Made by a program: the position numbers and the translations under genes. From Minisyncoccota bacterium (GTDB lineage: Bacteria; Patescibacteriota; Minisyncoccia; Phycocordibacterales; UBA12079), in NCBI GenBank assembly GCA_023129575.1, contig JAGMBS010000003.1, positions 1-42,337 on the forward strand: a stretch of DNA of 42,337 nucleotides, read 5' to 3'. Position 1 is the first letter of the stretch, and every line of letters begins with the position of its first letter. Below the pieces are notes generated by a model. The model searched no databases. It was not told the origin of the DNA and saw only the letters and a list, made by a program, of their open reading frames with translations. Below are positions 30,774 through 41,091 of the stretch, piece after piece.

Positions 30774-33700
30774 ATGAGCAAATCTAAAAAATTAGAGAAG
30801 AAATATTTTAGTAAATTTAAACAATCGTTAATTAAACTCCCCAATTTGGTGGAATCTCAATTGCTGTCTTATCAACAATTCGTAAATGAGGGTATCGCGG
30901 AAGTGTTTAAAGAATTTACCCCGATTGAGGATTATTCCGGTAAAAAATTTAAACTGGAATTTCTTGATTTTGAATTTAAAAAACCCAAAGAGGACGAATT
31001 TTACGCGAAAGAAAATAAACAAACCTACCAGGCGAGTATCAAAGTCGCGGTTAAACTTACCAATAAAATTTTAAAGATAGAAAAAGAACAGGACATTTTC
31101 TTGACCGATTTTCCTTTGATGACCGAGCATGGCACTTTTATTATCAACGGCGTGGAACGGGTGGTTGTCCCGCAGCTTTCCAGATCTTTTGGCGTTTTTT
31201 TTACCGCTCAAGAATTAAAAGAAGGAAGATATTTTGGAGCCAAAATTATCCCTTACCGGGGGGCTTGGATAGAAATAGAATCTGAACCGAGCGGTTTAAT
31301 TTATGTCAAAATAGACCGAAAAAGAAAATTTCCGATTAGTTCGCTTTTGAGGGTGGTTGCTCCCGCGGGAACCGATTTGTTGTCGCTTTTCAAAGATGCG
31401 GAGACAAAAGAAATTATTCAAAAAATCATAGAAATTGACCCGGCCAAAAACACGGATGAGGCCTGTGTTGAAATCCACAAAAGATTGCGCGATGGTGAAT
31501 TGACAACCGCCAGCCACGCCAAAGTTTTTGTCGAGGGTGTTTTAGGCGAGGAAAAATACGATTTGCACAAAGTAGGGCGGTTCTATTTTAATAAAAGGTT
31601 TGGCAAATCAATGGATAAAAAAGAACTTCAAAGAAAAACAATTTCAATTGATGATTTAGTGACAACCATTGAACATATTATAAAATTGAATAATACACCC
31701 GGGGCGGAAGAAGATGATATTGATCATTTGGGTTCTCGCCGTTTGCGGTATTTTGGCGAGATGATACAACAAAAATTTAGAACCGGAATGTTTCAAATTG
31801 AAAGAAACATCCAAGACAGAATGTCTATTATGGGAGTGGATGTGAGCTTGCCGATGCAATTTATCAGTCCGCGGCCTTTGCAAGCGCGCATCAAAGAGTT
31901 TTTTACGACCAATCAACTTTCTCAATTTATGCATCAGGACAATGTTTTGTCCGAATTGGAACATTTGAGAACCGTCTCCGCTTTGGGAGCGGGCGGTTTG
32001 GTGCGGGAGCGGGCCGGTATTGACATTCGTGATGTTCATCCTTCTCATTACGGGCGGTTGTGTCCGATTCAAACCCCGGAAGGTCCGAATATCGGGCTGA
32101 TATTGCATTTGGCGAATTACGCGCGAGTTAATTCGTTTGGGATGGTGGAAACGCCTTACGCCAAAGTTAAAAAAGGGAGGATAACCGGCGAGATAGTTTA
32201 TATGAACGCGGCAGATGAAGAAAAATATAATATCTCGGACGCGGTCATCGCTTATGATGAAAAGGGCAAAATTTTGAAAGAAATGATTGAAGTGCGAATT
32301 GCCGGCGACCCGGGTTTTGTGCGGAGAGAAGAGGTAGATTTTATTGATGTTTCCACGAAACAGGCCTTTTCGGTCGCGACTTCTATGATTCCTTTCTTAA
32401 ACCATGACGACGCCAATCGGGCCTTGATGGGTTCTAATATGCAGAAACAATCGGTGTCTTGCATTATGCCGGAGATGCCGCTGGTGGCAACCGGCATTGA
32501 AGAGATAGCGGCTCGCAATACGGGGCGGCTTGCCATTGCCAAAGAAAACGGGATTGTTTCTTACGCGGACGCGCGGACAATTAGAATTAAAAATAATAAA
32601 GGAGATGAAACGGAATATAAATTGCTTAATTTTATGCGGACAAATAATTTTTCCGCACTTAGCCAAAGACCCTTGGTTGATTTAAATCAAAAAATAAAGA
32701 AAGGCGACATTTTAGCCGACGCGTCTTCTACCGCTAACGGGCAAATTGCTTTGGGACAAAATGTTTTAACGGCTTTTATGTCTTGGTATGGAGCCAATTA
32801 CGAGGATGCGATTATTATTTCCAGCCGTTTGGTAAAAGACGATAAATTTACAAGCATTCAAATTGAAGAATTTACGGAAGATGTGAGAGACACAAAATTG
32901 GGTCCGGAAATAACCACTCATGATATTCCAAATGTGGGAGAGGTTAAATTAAAAAATTTAGATGAGGATGGAATTGTGCGAATCGGGGCTGAAGTTAATC
33001 CCGGAGATATTTTGGTGGGTAAAATTACTCCCAAAGGAGAAACGCAATTAACGCCGGAAGAAAGATTATTGCGGTCTATTTTTGGAGAAAAAGCGCAGGA
33101 TGTAAAGGATACCTCGCTCAGAGTAAAAGGGGGAAAAAGAGGTTTTGTGATAAAAGTTAAAATTTTTTCCAGAGAAAAAGGAGAAATAAATGAACCGGGA
33201 GTTATCAAAAGAATATGCGTTGAAGTGGCGCAATTAAGAAATGTTTCTGTCGGCGACAAATTGGCGGGCCGACACGGCAATAAAGGAGTTATTTCAAAAA
33301 TTTTACCCCAAGAAGATATGCCTTATATGAAGGACGGAACTCCGATTGATATTATCCTTACTCCTTTAGGTGTGCCTTCCCGTATGAATTTAGGGCAAAT
33401 TTTAGAGTTGCATCTCGGAATGGCGGCCAATAGCTTAGGTTATCAAGCGATCGTGCCGCCTTTTGCCGGAGCCAGCGATAAAGAAATTAAAACGGAATTG
33501 AAAAAAGCGGGATTGAGCGAGGATGGAAAAATGGCTCTTTACGATGGTTTAACGGGGGAAACTTTTGACCAGAATATCGCGGTTGGTTATATGTATATGT
33601 TGAAATTGCACCATATGGTTGAAGATAAATTGCATATGCGTTCGGTCGGACCTTATTCGCTTATCAATCAACAGCCCTTGGGAGGCAAAGCGCAAAAAGG

Positions 33701-33929
33701 CGGACAGCGCTTCGGAGAAATGGAGGTCTGGGCCTTATTGGGCCATGGGACGGCCCATATTTTAAGAGAGGTTTTGACGATAAAGTCGGACGATATTATC
33801 GGCCGGTCGGCTGCTTTTGACGCGATTGTTAAAGGCAAAAAAATACCGGAACCGAATATTCCGGCGTCCTTTAATGTTTTATTAAACAATCTGCGCGGTT
33901 TGGCGTTGGATATAGAGTTGAAAAAGTAA
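30774..33929 (+). CDS. rpoB: DNA-directed RNA polymerase subunit beta
   Basis: 'NGVERVVVPQLSRSFGVFF', 'DVHPSHYGRLCPIQTPEGPNIGLI', 'NHDDANRALMGSNMQKQSV', 'KLAGRHGNKGVISKILPQEDMPY', 'QRFGEMEVWALLGHGTAH'. Confidence 0.98.
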   Translation: MSKSKKLEKKYFSKFKQSLIKLPNLVESQLLSYQQFVNEGIAEVFKEFTPIEDYSGKKFKLEFLDFEFKKPKEDEFYAKENKQTYQASIKVAVKLTNKILKIEKEQDIFLTDFPLMTEHGTFIINGVERVVVPQLSRSFGVFFTAQELKEGRYFGAKIIPYRGAWIEIESEPSGLIYVKIDRKRKFPISSLLRVVAPAGTDLLSLFKDAETKEIIQKIIEIDPAKNTDEACVEIHKRLRDGELTTASHAKVFVEGVLGEEKYDLHKVGRFYFNKRFGKSMDKKELQRKTISIDDLVTTIEHIIKLNNTPGAEEDDIDHLGSRRLRYFGEMIQQKFRTGMFQIERNIQDRMSIMGVDVSLPMQFISPRPLQARIKEFFTTNQLSQFMHQDNVLSELEHLRTVSALGAGGLVRERAGIDIRDVHPSHYGRLCPIQTPEGPNIGLILHLANYARVNSFGMVETPYAKVKKGRITGEIVYMNAADEEKYNISDAVIAYDEKGKILKEMIEVRIAGDPGFVRREEVDFIDVSTKQAFSVATSMIPFLNHDDANRALMGSNMQKQSVSCIMPEMPLVATGIEEIAARNTGRLAIAKENGIVSYADARTIRIKNNKGDETEYKLLNFMRTNNFSALSQRPLVDLNQKIKKGDILADASSTANGQIALGQNVLTAFMSWYGANYEDAIIISSRLVKDDKFTSIQIEEFTEDVRDTKLGPEITTHDIPNVGEVKLKNLDEDGIVRIGAEVNPGDILVGKITPKGETQLTPEERLLRSIFGEKAQDVKDTSLRVKGGKRGFVIKVKIFSREKGEINEPGVIKRICVEVAQLRNVSVGDKLAGRHGNKGVISKILPQEDMPYMKDGTPIDIILTPLGVPSRMNLGQILELHLGMAANSLGYQAIVPPFAGASDKEIKTELKKAGLSEDGKMALYDGLTGETFDQNIAVGYMYMLKLHHMVEDKLHMRSVGPYSLINQQPLGGKAQKGGQRFGEMEVWALLGHGTAHILREVLTIKSDDIIGRSAAFDAIVKGKKIPEPNIPASFNVLLNNLRGLALDIELKK

Positions 33930-34010
33930 AAAGTAAAAGTCAAAAATTTTAAACAATTTTTAATTTTTAATTTTATAATTTTTAAATAAATCAAAATTTT
34001 TAATTTTTAA

Positions 34011-34039
34011 TGACGGATTTTGCTTCGCAAAATCCGTCA
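34011..34039. repeat. 29-bp palindrome, 13-3-13, downstream of rpoB
   Basis: TGACGGATTTTGC-TTC-GCAAAATCCGTCA. Confidence 0.85.
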
Positions 34040-34197
34040 ACGACCCGATAAGAAGTCGGAAAAATCACGAGTTAAAATAAAACAATATGATACAAAATAA
34101 TATAATGAGAGACGGGACACAAAAACAAACCCCGTCAGATAAATCCGACGGGGCACTGTTACTTAAATCAATGATAGCAAAGAGAAAATATTTGTCA

Positions 34198-34271
34198 ACC
34201 CTGTTAAATAAGATTTGACAAAAAATCAAATCTTAATTTTATTTTGAAAAAATAAAATTATTTAACAGGGT
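34198..34271. repeat. Nested inverted repeat / three-way-junction-like structure
   Basis: ACCCTGTTAAATAA (34198-34211) pairs with TTATTTAACAGGGT (34258-34271); inner hairpins GATTTGA..TCAAATC and TTTTATTTT..AAAATAAAA. Confidence 0.75.
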
Positions 34272-34365
34272 CAAGCGAATGAAATTAAAAGTTAGAATAT
34301 GATTTACGATTTACGATTTAAGAATAAAAAATATTATCAATTATTATTAATTTAACAAAATTTTT

Positions 34366-35475
34366 ATGAATAAAAATATAAAAACAATTTTAGGTCTAAT
34401 CGTCGCGGTTTTGGCGGTGTGGGGGATTTATTCAATTTCGCAAAAACCGAGTGAGCCGACGGAAGGAGAGGTAATTAAAATTGGAGCGATTCTGCCATTG
34501 ACTGGGAAAATAGCTTTAACCGGCGAACAAATTCAGAGCGGAATGGAATTAGCAGTGGAAGATATCAATGCAAAATATGAAAATAAAAAAATTTCAATAT
34601 TATATGAAGATAGTAAGTTAGATCCAAAAGCAGGGGTTAGCGCTGTCAATAAATTAATAAATATTGAACATGTCAAATATATTCATACAGTTGCCACTTC
34701 AGTGATTTTGGCTGTGCAACCAATTACGGAAAAAAATAGTGTTGTAATGACTGCGGCTTCTCTTTCACCAACTATTTTAAAAGATACCAGTTATACATTG
34801 AGAATGATGTATAATCTTAACCAAGCAACAGAAAAATTAGCTGATTTTATAAACTTGCATCAATACAAAAAAATAGCTGTTTTATACCAAAATAATGATG
34901 CATGTGAAGATCAAGTGAGTCAATTGGAAAATGCAGGCATTAGTTTTTTGAAAAAAGAAAAATTTAATATTGATGAAAAAGATTTTAGAACACTTCTTTT
35001 AAAAATTAAATCAACAAATCCGGAAATAACCATGATGTTTGGTTATGGATCCATTTTTCCAATCATTTTTAAACAAATGAATGAATTGAGAATGGAAGAT
35101 ATGAATGTACTCGGGGGGCTTGATTTTTTAGAAGTGCCACCAGATACTTTATCGTTGTATAAAAATGTCAAATTTATAGTCCCAGCTTTTAACTTAAATC
35201 AGTCAAATAAATCTAGAAATTTTACAGAAAGGTATAAACAAAAATTTGGCAAAAATCCTAATCATCAAGCGGCGTATGCCTACGATACTGTTAATCTGCT
35301 ATATCTTGGAATAACAAACACAGACGGTACTCCAACAAGTGTTATGAATTATTTAAAAAATATAGGTAACTATAATGGTGTTTTAGGAAAGACAGTGTTA
35401 ATTAATGGAGATATGAAAAGTGATTTGTTGTTTGCTATGTATAAAAATAAGCAACTTATGCCGTATGAAAAATAA
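34366..35475 (+). CDS. ABC-type branched-chain amino acid-like substrate-binding protein (LivJ/periplasmic binding protein type 1 fold)
   Basis: 'VIKIGAILPLTGKIALTGEQIQSGMELAVEDINAKYENKKISILYEDSKLDPKAGVSAVNKLI...SVVMTAASLSPTI'; N-terminal TM segment without a lipobox Cys. Confidence 0.88.
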   Translation: MNKNIKTILGLIVAVLAVWGIYSISQKPSEPTEGEVIKIGAILPLTGKIALTGEQIQSGMELAVEDINAKYENKKISILYEDSKLDPKAGVSAVNKLINIEHVKYIHTVATSVILAVQPITEKNSVVMTAASLSPTILKDTSYTLRMMYNLNQATEKLADFINLHQYKKIAVLYQNNDACEDQVSQLENAGISFLKKEKFNIDEKDFRTLLLKIKSTNPEITMMFGYGSIFPIIFKQMNELRMEDMNVLGGLDFLEVPPDTLSLYKNVKFIVPAFNLNQSNKSRNFTERYKQKFGKNPNHQAAYAYDTVNLLYLGITNTDGTPTSVMNYLKNIGNYNGVLGKTVLINGDMKSDLLFAMYKNKQLMPYEK

Positions 35476-35493
35476 GAAAATCCAAAAAATGTG

Positions 35494-35522
35494 GACGAAA
35501 ATTTGCGAAGCAAATTTTCGTC
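35494..35522. repeat. 29-bp palindrome, 13-3-13, upstream of rpoC
   Basis: GACGAAAATTTGC-GAA-GCAAATTTTCGTC; same core (TTTGCGAAGCAAA) as the reverse complement of 34011-34039. Confidence 0.85.
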
Positions 35523-35555
35523 GTTATTCATAAATCTTAAATCTTAAAAAAAATT

Positions 35556-38500
35556 ATGCAAAAAACAAATTCAAAAGAAACAGACAGAAATTTCGGCGCG
35601 GGCAAGTATGATAAAAAAATTGATGCCGCGGATTTTAATTCAATTTCTTTGAAATTGGCTTCTCCCGAAAAAATCTTGGAATGGTCTCATGGAGAAGTTA
35701 AAAAACCAGAAACTATTAATTATAGGACACAACGGAGCGAAAAAGGCGGGTTATTTGACGAAAAGATTTTTGGTCCCGACAAGGATTATGAATGCTATTG
35801 CGGGAAATATAAAGGTATCAGATATAAAGGAATTGTTTGCGAGAAATGCGGAGTGGAAATTACGAGGTCAATTGTCAGACGAGAAAGAATGGGGCATATA
35901 GAATTAGCCGTGCCGGTTTCTCATATTTGGTTTCTCAAAAGCGTGCCCTCGCGGATTAGTTTAATTTTGGACATTAAAATGGAGGATTTGAGAAAAGTAA
36001 TTTATTTCGCCGGTCATATTATTATTTCCGTTAACGAGGATGAAAGAAAAAGAATTTTAAAAGAAGTGGAAAGCGAATATCGGACAAAAGTGAAAAAATT
36101 ATTGGACGAGAAAACACGGGAAAAAATGAAGGAACTATTGTTGCGCGTTAAAAAAGAAATAAACGGTCTTCAGCTTGGAGCGGTTTTTGATGAAATAACT
36201 TACAATAAATATTCTCTTAAATACGGCATTATGTTTGAAGCGGGAATTGGCGCCGAGTCAATTTATGAAATATGCCGGCGGATAGATTTAAAAAAATTGA
36301 AAGAGGAGCTGGAAAAAGATTTGGAAACGGCCGGATCAATCAAAAAAATAAAGATTAGCAAACGATTGAACTTGGTCAAAGGCGCGCTGAAATCAGGCCT
36401 TCGTCCGGAATGGATGTTTTTAACCCGGATTCCGGTTATTCCGCCCGCTTTGCGGCCGATGGTTGTTTTATCGGCCGGGCGGCACGCCACCTCGGATGTT
36501 AACGATTTATACAGGCGAGTTATTAACCGAAATAATCGCCTTAAAAAATTACAGGAAATTAACGCGCCGGAAGTTATTTTAAGAAACGAAAAAAGAATTT
36601 TGCAAGAGGCGGTTGATTCCTTAATGGATAATTCAATCAGGTTCGGCGGGGCGGGTTCGGCTATGAGCCAAGCGCAACGACGGCCTCTTAAATCCTTGGC
36701 CGATAATTTGAAAGGGAAACAAGGTTTGTTTAGGCAAAACCTGTTGGGGAAAAGAGTGGATTATTCGGGCCGGTCGGTTATTGTGGTCGGGCCCCATTTG
36801 GAATTAAATCAATGCGGTTTGCCGAAACATATGGCGCTTGAATTGTTTCGGCCTTTTGTGATTTCAAGAATTCTAAAAGACGAATTGGCTCACAATATCA
36901 AATGGGCCGGCAAATTGATTGAAGAGGGCCCTCCGGAGGTCTGGGCTATTTTAGAGGATGTGATTAAAGACAAATATGTTTTGCTAAACCGGGCGCCCAC
37001 CTTGCATCGTTTGGGAATTCAAGCGTTTCAACCTTTATTGATAGAAGGGAAAGCGATTCAGGTTCACCCTTTGGTTTGTTCGGCTTTTAACGCGGATTTT
37101 GACGGCGATATGATGGCTGTCCATGTGCCCTTAACTCAAAAAGCTCAAGCCGAGGCCAGAGAAATAATGTCGGCGGACAAAAATATATTAAAGCCGGGAA
37201 CGGGAGATTCCATCATGGATCCTAAAATGGATATGGTCTTGGGTTGTTATTGGATGACAAAAATTGTCGCGGGGGCAAAAGGGGAAGGCAAATTTTTCTC
37301 CAATGTTAACAGCGCCATTATCGCGTTTGATTTTGGCCAACTGGATTTGAGGGCAAAAATAAAAGTTCTGCCGGTAAACAGCCCTAAATACGAGCTCTTT
37401 AATAATGAAGTGTTTGAAACAACCGTTGGGCGATTATTATTCAACAGTATTTTACCGAAAGATTATCCTTTTATAAATGAAAAAGTGGGCAAAAAAGATG
37501 TATCCGAATTAATTAACGATTTAATTGAACATTTTGGCATTAATAATATCGCGCCTATTTTAGGTAAAATAAAGGACTTTGGATTTAAATATGCGACCAA
37601 GTCGGGCATTACCTGGGGAATGGACAATGTGATGGTTCCTAAAGATAAAGATAAAATTATTGCCGACGCCCAAAGCAAATCGGCTGAAATTTGGTCTCAA
37701 TACAATAATGGATTACTCACCGAGGATGAAAGGCATAGAAAAAATATAGAGATTTGGCATTCCACTAAAGACAAATTGGAAAAACTTATTCCGGCCTCTT
37801 TAGACCGGCAGGGTTCGGCTTATAATATGTGGAGTTCCGGAGCGAGAGGGTCACTCGGACAATTTACTCAAATGGCGGGGATGAGAGGCCTGATTCAAAA
37901 TACCAAAGGCGAGACAATTGAATTTCCGGTTATTTCTTGTTTGAAGGAGGGCTTAACTCCGATTGAATATTTTACCACCACCCACGGTTCGCGAAAAGGT
38001 TTGGCTGATACCGCTCTAAATACCGCCAAAGCGGGTTATTTAACGCGGAAATTATTTGATGTCGCTCAAGATGTTGTTGTTTTGGAAGAAGATTGCGGGA
38101 CAAAAGAATATATTTCGTTGAAAAAAGAAATTTTGTCCGGCATAGAAATCTCTTTGGCCAAAAATATTGCCGGACGGGTCTTGGCTAAAGGTCTCTCAGA
38201 CAAAAAAGGAAAAATTTTATACAAAAAAGGGCATTTTATCACTAAAGAGGATGCTAAAAAGATTGAAATGTCCGATATTCAAGAAGTGGATGTTAGGTCT
38301 CCAATGACTTGTTCCTCCGCGCGCGGTGTTTGCCAAAAATGTTATGGAGCGGATTTGGGAACAAATAAAATAATTGATTTGGGCGAAGCGGTCGGAACAA
38401 TAGCAGCTCAAGCTATCGGCGAACCGGGCACGCAACTTACAATGAGAACTTTCCATTCGGGCGGAACGGCTTCCGTTGGAGGCGATATTACCCAAGGTTT

Positions 38501-39257
38501 GCCGAGAGTGGAAGAAATTTTTGAACGGAGAATACCAAAAACGCCGGCCTTGGTCAGTAAAGTTAACGGAACAATTACAAGTGTGGATGAAAACAATCAA
38601 GAAAAAATAATCATAATTATGCCGGATATTGAAAGCCGTTCCTCTCTCAAAAAAGGAAAGCAACAAATTGAATATGTTGTTCCTTACAGCCGGATGCCCT
38701 TGGTTCAAGCGGGCGACTGTGTTAAAAAAGGCGACATTTTAACGGACGGCTCGGCTGATATTGCGGAATTATTTAAGTATGCCGGGAAAAGGAATACACA
38801 GGAATATATTATCAGGGAGACAATTAAAATTTATGAATTGCAAGGGGCTTCCACTTCCCGCAAGCATATGGAAGTGATTATTAAACAAATGCTGTCGCGT
38901 CGAAAAATTAAGAATGCGGGAGAAACGAAATTTTCCGCGGAAGAAATTGTGGAAGATTCCGAGTTGCGAAAAGTAAATCGGCAGGCGGAAGAAAAAGGGC
39001 TTGAGAAAGCCAAGGCGGAACAATTGGTTTTGGGTATCACGGCGGTTTCGCTTTCTCGTGAAAGTTTTTTGTCTTCGGTTTCATTCCAAAATACAACCAG
39101 GATGTTAATTAACGCTTCTGTGCGCGGCGCCGAAGATAATTTAGTGGGCTTGAAGGAAAATATTATCGTGGGCCGTTTAATTCCTGCCGGGTCGGGCTTT
39201 AAAGGCAGTAAAAAATGGGAGATGGTTCAAGCGGTTGCCGAACCGGAGGAAGAATAA
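35556..39257 (+). CDS. rpoC: DNA-directed RNA polymerase subunit beta'
   Basis: 'NYRTQRSEKGGLFDEKIFGPDKDYECYCGKYK', 'NRAPTLHRLGIQAFQPLLIEGKAIQVHPLVCSAFNADFDGDMMAVHVPL', 'GEPGTQLTMRTFHSGGTAS'. Confidence 0.98.
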   Translation: MQKTNSKETDRNFGAGKYDKKIDAADFNSISLKLASPEKILEWSHGEVKKPETINYRTQRSEKGGLFDEKIFGPDKDYECYCGKYKGIRYKGIVCEKCGVEITRSIVRRERMGHIELAVPVSHIWFLKSVPSRISLILDIKMEDLRKVIYFAGHIIISVNEDERKRILKEVESEYRTKVKKLLDEKTREKMKELLLRVKKEINGLQLGAVFDEITYNKYSLKYGIMFEAGIGAESIYEICRRIDLKKLKEELEKDLETAGSIKKIKISKRLNLVKGALKSGLRPEWMFLTRIPVIPPALRPMVVLSAGRHATSDVNDLYRRVINRNNRLKKLQEINAPEVILRNEKRILQEAVDSLMDNSIRFGGAGSAMSQAQRRPLKSLADNLKGKQGLFRQNLLGKRVDYSGRSVIVVGPHLELNQCGLPKHMALELFRPFVISRILKDELAHNIKWAGKLIEEGPPEVWAILEDVIKDKYVLLNRAPTLHRLGIQAFQPLLIEGKAIQVHPLVCSAFNADFDGDMMAVHVPLTQKAQAEAREIMSADKNILKPGTGDSIMDPKMDMVLGCYWMTKIVAGAKGEGKFFSNVNSAIIAFDFGQLDLRAKIKVLPVNSPKYELFNNEVFETTVGRLLFNSILPKDYPFINEKVGKKDVSELINDLIEHFGINNIAPILGKIKDFGFKYATKSGITWGMDNVMVPKDKDKIIADAQSKSAEIWSQYNNGLLTEDERHRKNIEIWHSTKDKLEKLIPASLDRQGSAYNMWSSGARGSLGQFTQMAGMRGLIQNTKGETIEFPVISCLKEGLTPIEYFTTTHGSRKGLADTALNTAKAGYLTRKLFDVAQDVVVLEEDCGTKEYISLKKEILSGIEISLAKNIAGRVLAKGLSDKKGKILYKKGHFITKEDAKKIEMSDIQEVDVRSPMTCSSARGVCQKCYGADLGTNKIIDLGEAVGTIAAQAIGEPGTQLTMRTFHSGGTASVGGDITQGLPRVEEIFERRIPKTPALVSKVNGTITSVDENNQEKIIIIMPDIESRSSLKKGKQQIEYVVPYSRMPLVQAGDCVKKGDILTDGSADIAELFKYAGKRNTQEYIIRETIKIYELQGASTSRKHMEVIIKQMLSRRKIKNAGETKFSAEEIVEDSELRKVNRQAEEKGLEKAKAEQLVLGITAVSLSRESFLSSVSFQNTTRMLINASVRGAEDNLVGLKENIIVGRLIPAGSGFKGSKKWEMVQAVAEPEEE

Positions 39258-39297
39258 AATAAGATTTAGGATTTAAGATTTAAGATGTATGAATAAC

Positions 39298-39320
39298 GAA
39301 AATTTACTTCGTAAATTTTC
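39298..39320. repeat. 23-bp palindrome, 10-3-10, upstream of dnaG
   Basis: GAAAATTTAC-TTC-GTAAATTTTC, flanked by ATTTAGGATTTAAGATTTAAGAT / CCTAAATCCTAAATCTTAAATCCTAAAT inverted motifs. Confidence 0.8.
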
Positions 39321-39365
39321 TAAATTTTCTCCTAAATCCTAAATCCTAAATCTTAAATCCTAAAT

Positions 39366-41081
39366 ATGAACAATGTTGAAAAAATAAAAGAAAGGTTGAA
39401 CATTGTTGATGTGGTGGAGAGCTGCGTTAAATTGGAAAAAGCCGGGTCAAATTTAAAGGCCTGTTGCCCCTTTCACAAAGAAAAAACGCCGTCTTTTTTT
39501 GTCTCGCCTGAACGGGGAACCTATAAGTGCTTCGGTTGCGGGGAAGGCGGAGATATTTTTTCGTTTGTGGAAAAATTTGAAGGGGTTGATTTTAGAGGGG
39601 CCTTAAAAATTTTGGCGGACAAAGCTGGAATAAAATTAACCGCCGAAAATCCGAAAATAACCGATGCAAAAAATAAATTATACGATATTCTGAAGCAAGC
39701 GACTGTTTTTTTTGAAGGAAATTTACGGAATAATAAATTGGCTTTGGAGTACCTGAAGAAAAGGGGCTTGACGGAAAAAACAATTCGGCGGTTCAGATTG
39801 GGTTTTGCCAAAGACGAATGGCAGGGTCTGTATAATTTTCTAAAAAAGGAAAATTATACCGATGCCGAAATAGAGAAAGCGGGACTGATAAAAAAAAGCG
39901 AGCAGGGGAAAAATTTTTATGATAGGTTCAGAAATAGAATAATTTTTCCGTTATTTGATAATTCAAATCAACCGCTTGCGTTTTCAGGACGTTTTTTTGG
40001 CAAAGACAATCAGGCCGACAAACAAGCAAAATATCTTAACAGTCCGGCCACACCGCTCTTTAACAAATCAAATGTTTTATACGGTTATAATTTCGCCAAG
40101 AACCAAATCCGAAAAAGGAATTTTTCCATTGTAGTTGAAGGTCAAATGGACTTGTTAATATGCCATCAATTTGGGTATGACAATACCGTGGCAAGTTCCG
40201 GAACCGCCCTAAGCGTTGGCCATATAAATTTGTTAAAACGCCTTTCAAATAGGGCCGTTATCGCTTTTGACGGCGACGAAGCCGGTTTTGCGTCAGCCGG
40301 TCGAGCGTCGAAAATAGCTCTGGCGGAAGGAATGGAAGTTCGCTTGCTGAAAATTCCCGCGGGTCTTGATCCGGCGGACTTTATTTTGCGAGATAAGCGG
40401 GACTGGCAAAAATCATTAAAAAATGCTAAACATATTATTGATTTTTATCTAAATAAACTGATTTTAGACATCCCGGACAGAAGAAAATTAGGGAAAAAAG
40501 CGCAAGAAAAAATCCTGCCTTTCGTGGCGGCGTTAAAGAGCGAAATTGAAAAAGCCAATTTTGTTAAAGAAATTGCCAATAAATTGGCTCTTCCCGAGAA
40601 GGCGATTTGGGCCGAATTGGATAAAATACAGGCCTCTGACGATATTACAGACGCGCAAAGCATGTCGGACGAAGAATTGTCGCCAAAAACCAACAGGAAT
40701 AAATTGAGGCATATTTCGGGTTTATATTGGTGGCAGAAAAAAAGTAAGCGGCCAATTATGGATTTGCGAAAATTTGAGAAGGAAATTTTAAAAATCATCG
40801 GGACTGATATTTTTGAAAAAATTAAAAATTTATCGGAAAAGATTAAGAATGATATTATTTGGGAGGCGGAAACTTTTTATAAAAATGTAGAGCAAAATAA
40901 AGTTGTTGATAAAATTGAAGAAGATTTAAAGAATTTAGAAATTGAATTATTAGAAAAGAAAATGGAAACAATTATGGCGGAACAGAAAAAAGAGGAAGAG
41001 AGAGGAAACGCCCAAAAAGCTTTGCAAAAATTTGAATTGTATAATGAATTGTCAAAAAAGAAAAACAGATTAACTATATAA
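39366..41081 (+). CDS. dnaG: DNA primase
   Basis: 'KIKERLNIVDVVESCVKLEKAGSNLKACCPFHKEKTPSFFVSPERGTYKCFGCGEGGDIFSFVEKFEGVDF', 'FDNSNQPLAFSGRFFG', 'VVEGQMDLLICHQFGYDNTVASSGTAL', 'AFDGDEAGFAS'. Confidence 0.96.
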   Translation: MNNVEKIKERLNIVDVVESCVKLEKAGSNLKACCPFHKEKTPSFFVSPERGTYKCFGCGEGGDIFSFVEKFEGVDFRGALKILADKAGIKLTAENPKITDAKNKLYDILKQATVFFEGNLRNNKLALEYLKKRGLTEKTIRRFRLGFAKDEWQGLYNFLKKENYTDAEIEKAGLIKKSEQGKNFYDRFRNRIIFPLFDNSNQPLAFSGRFFGKDNQADKQAKYLNSPATPLFNKSNVLYGYNFAKNQIRKRNFSIVVEGQMDLLICHQFGYDNTVASSGTALSVGHINLLKRLSNRAVIAFDGDEAGFASAGRASKIALAEGMEVRLLKIPAGLDPADFILRDKRDWQKSLKNAKHIIDFYLNKLILDIPDRRKLGKKAQEKILPFVAALKSEIEKANFVKEIANKLALPEKAIWAELDKIQASDDITDAQSMSDEELSPKTNRNKLRHISGLYWWQKKSKRPIMDLRKFEKEILKIIGTDIFEKIKNLSEKIKNDIIWEAETFYKNVEQNKVVDKIEEDLKNLEIELLEKKMETIMAEQKKEEERGNAQKALQKFELYNELSKKKNRLTI

Positions 41082-41091
41082 AATATTCCCG

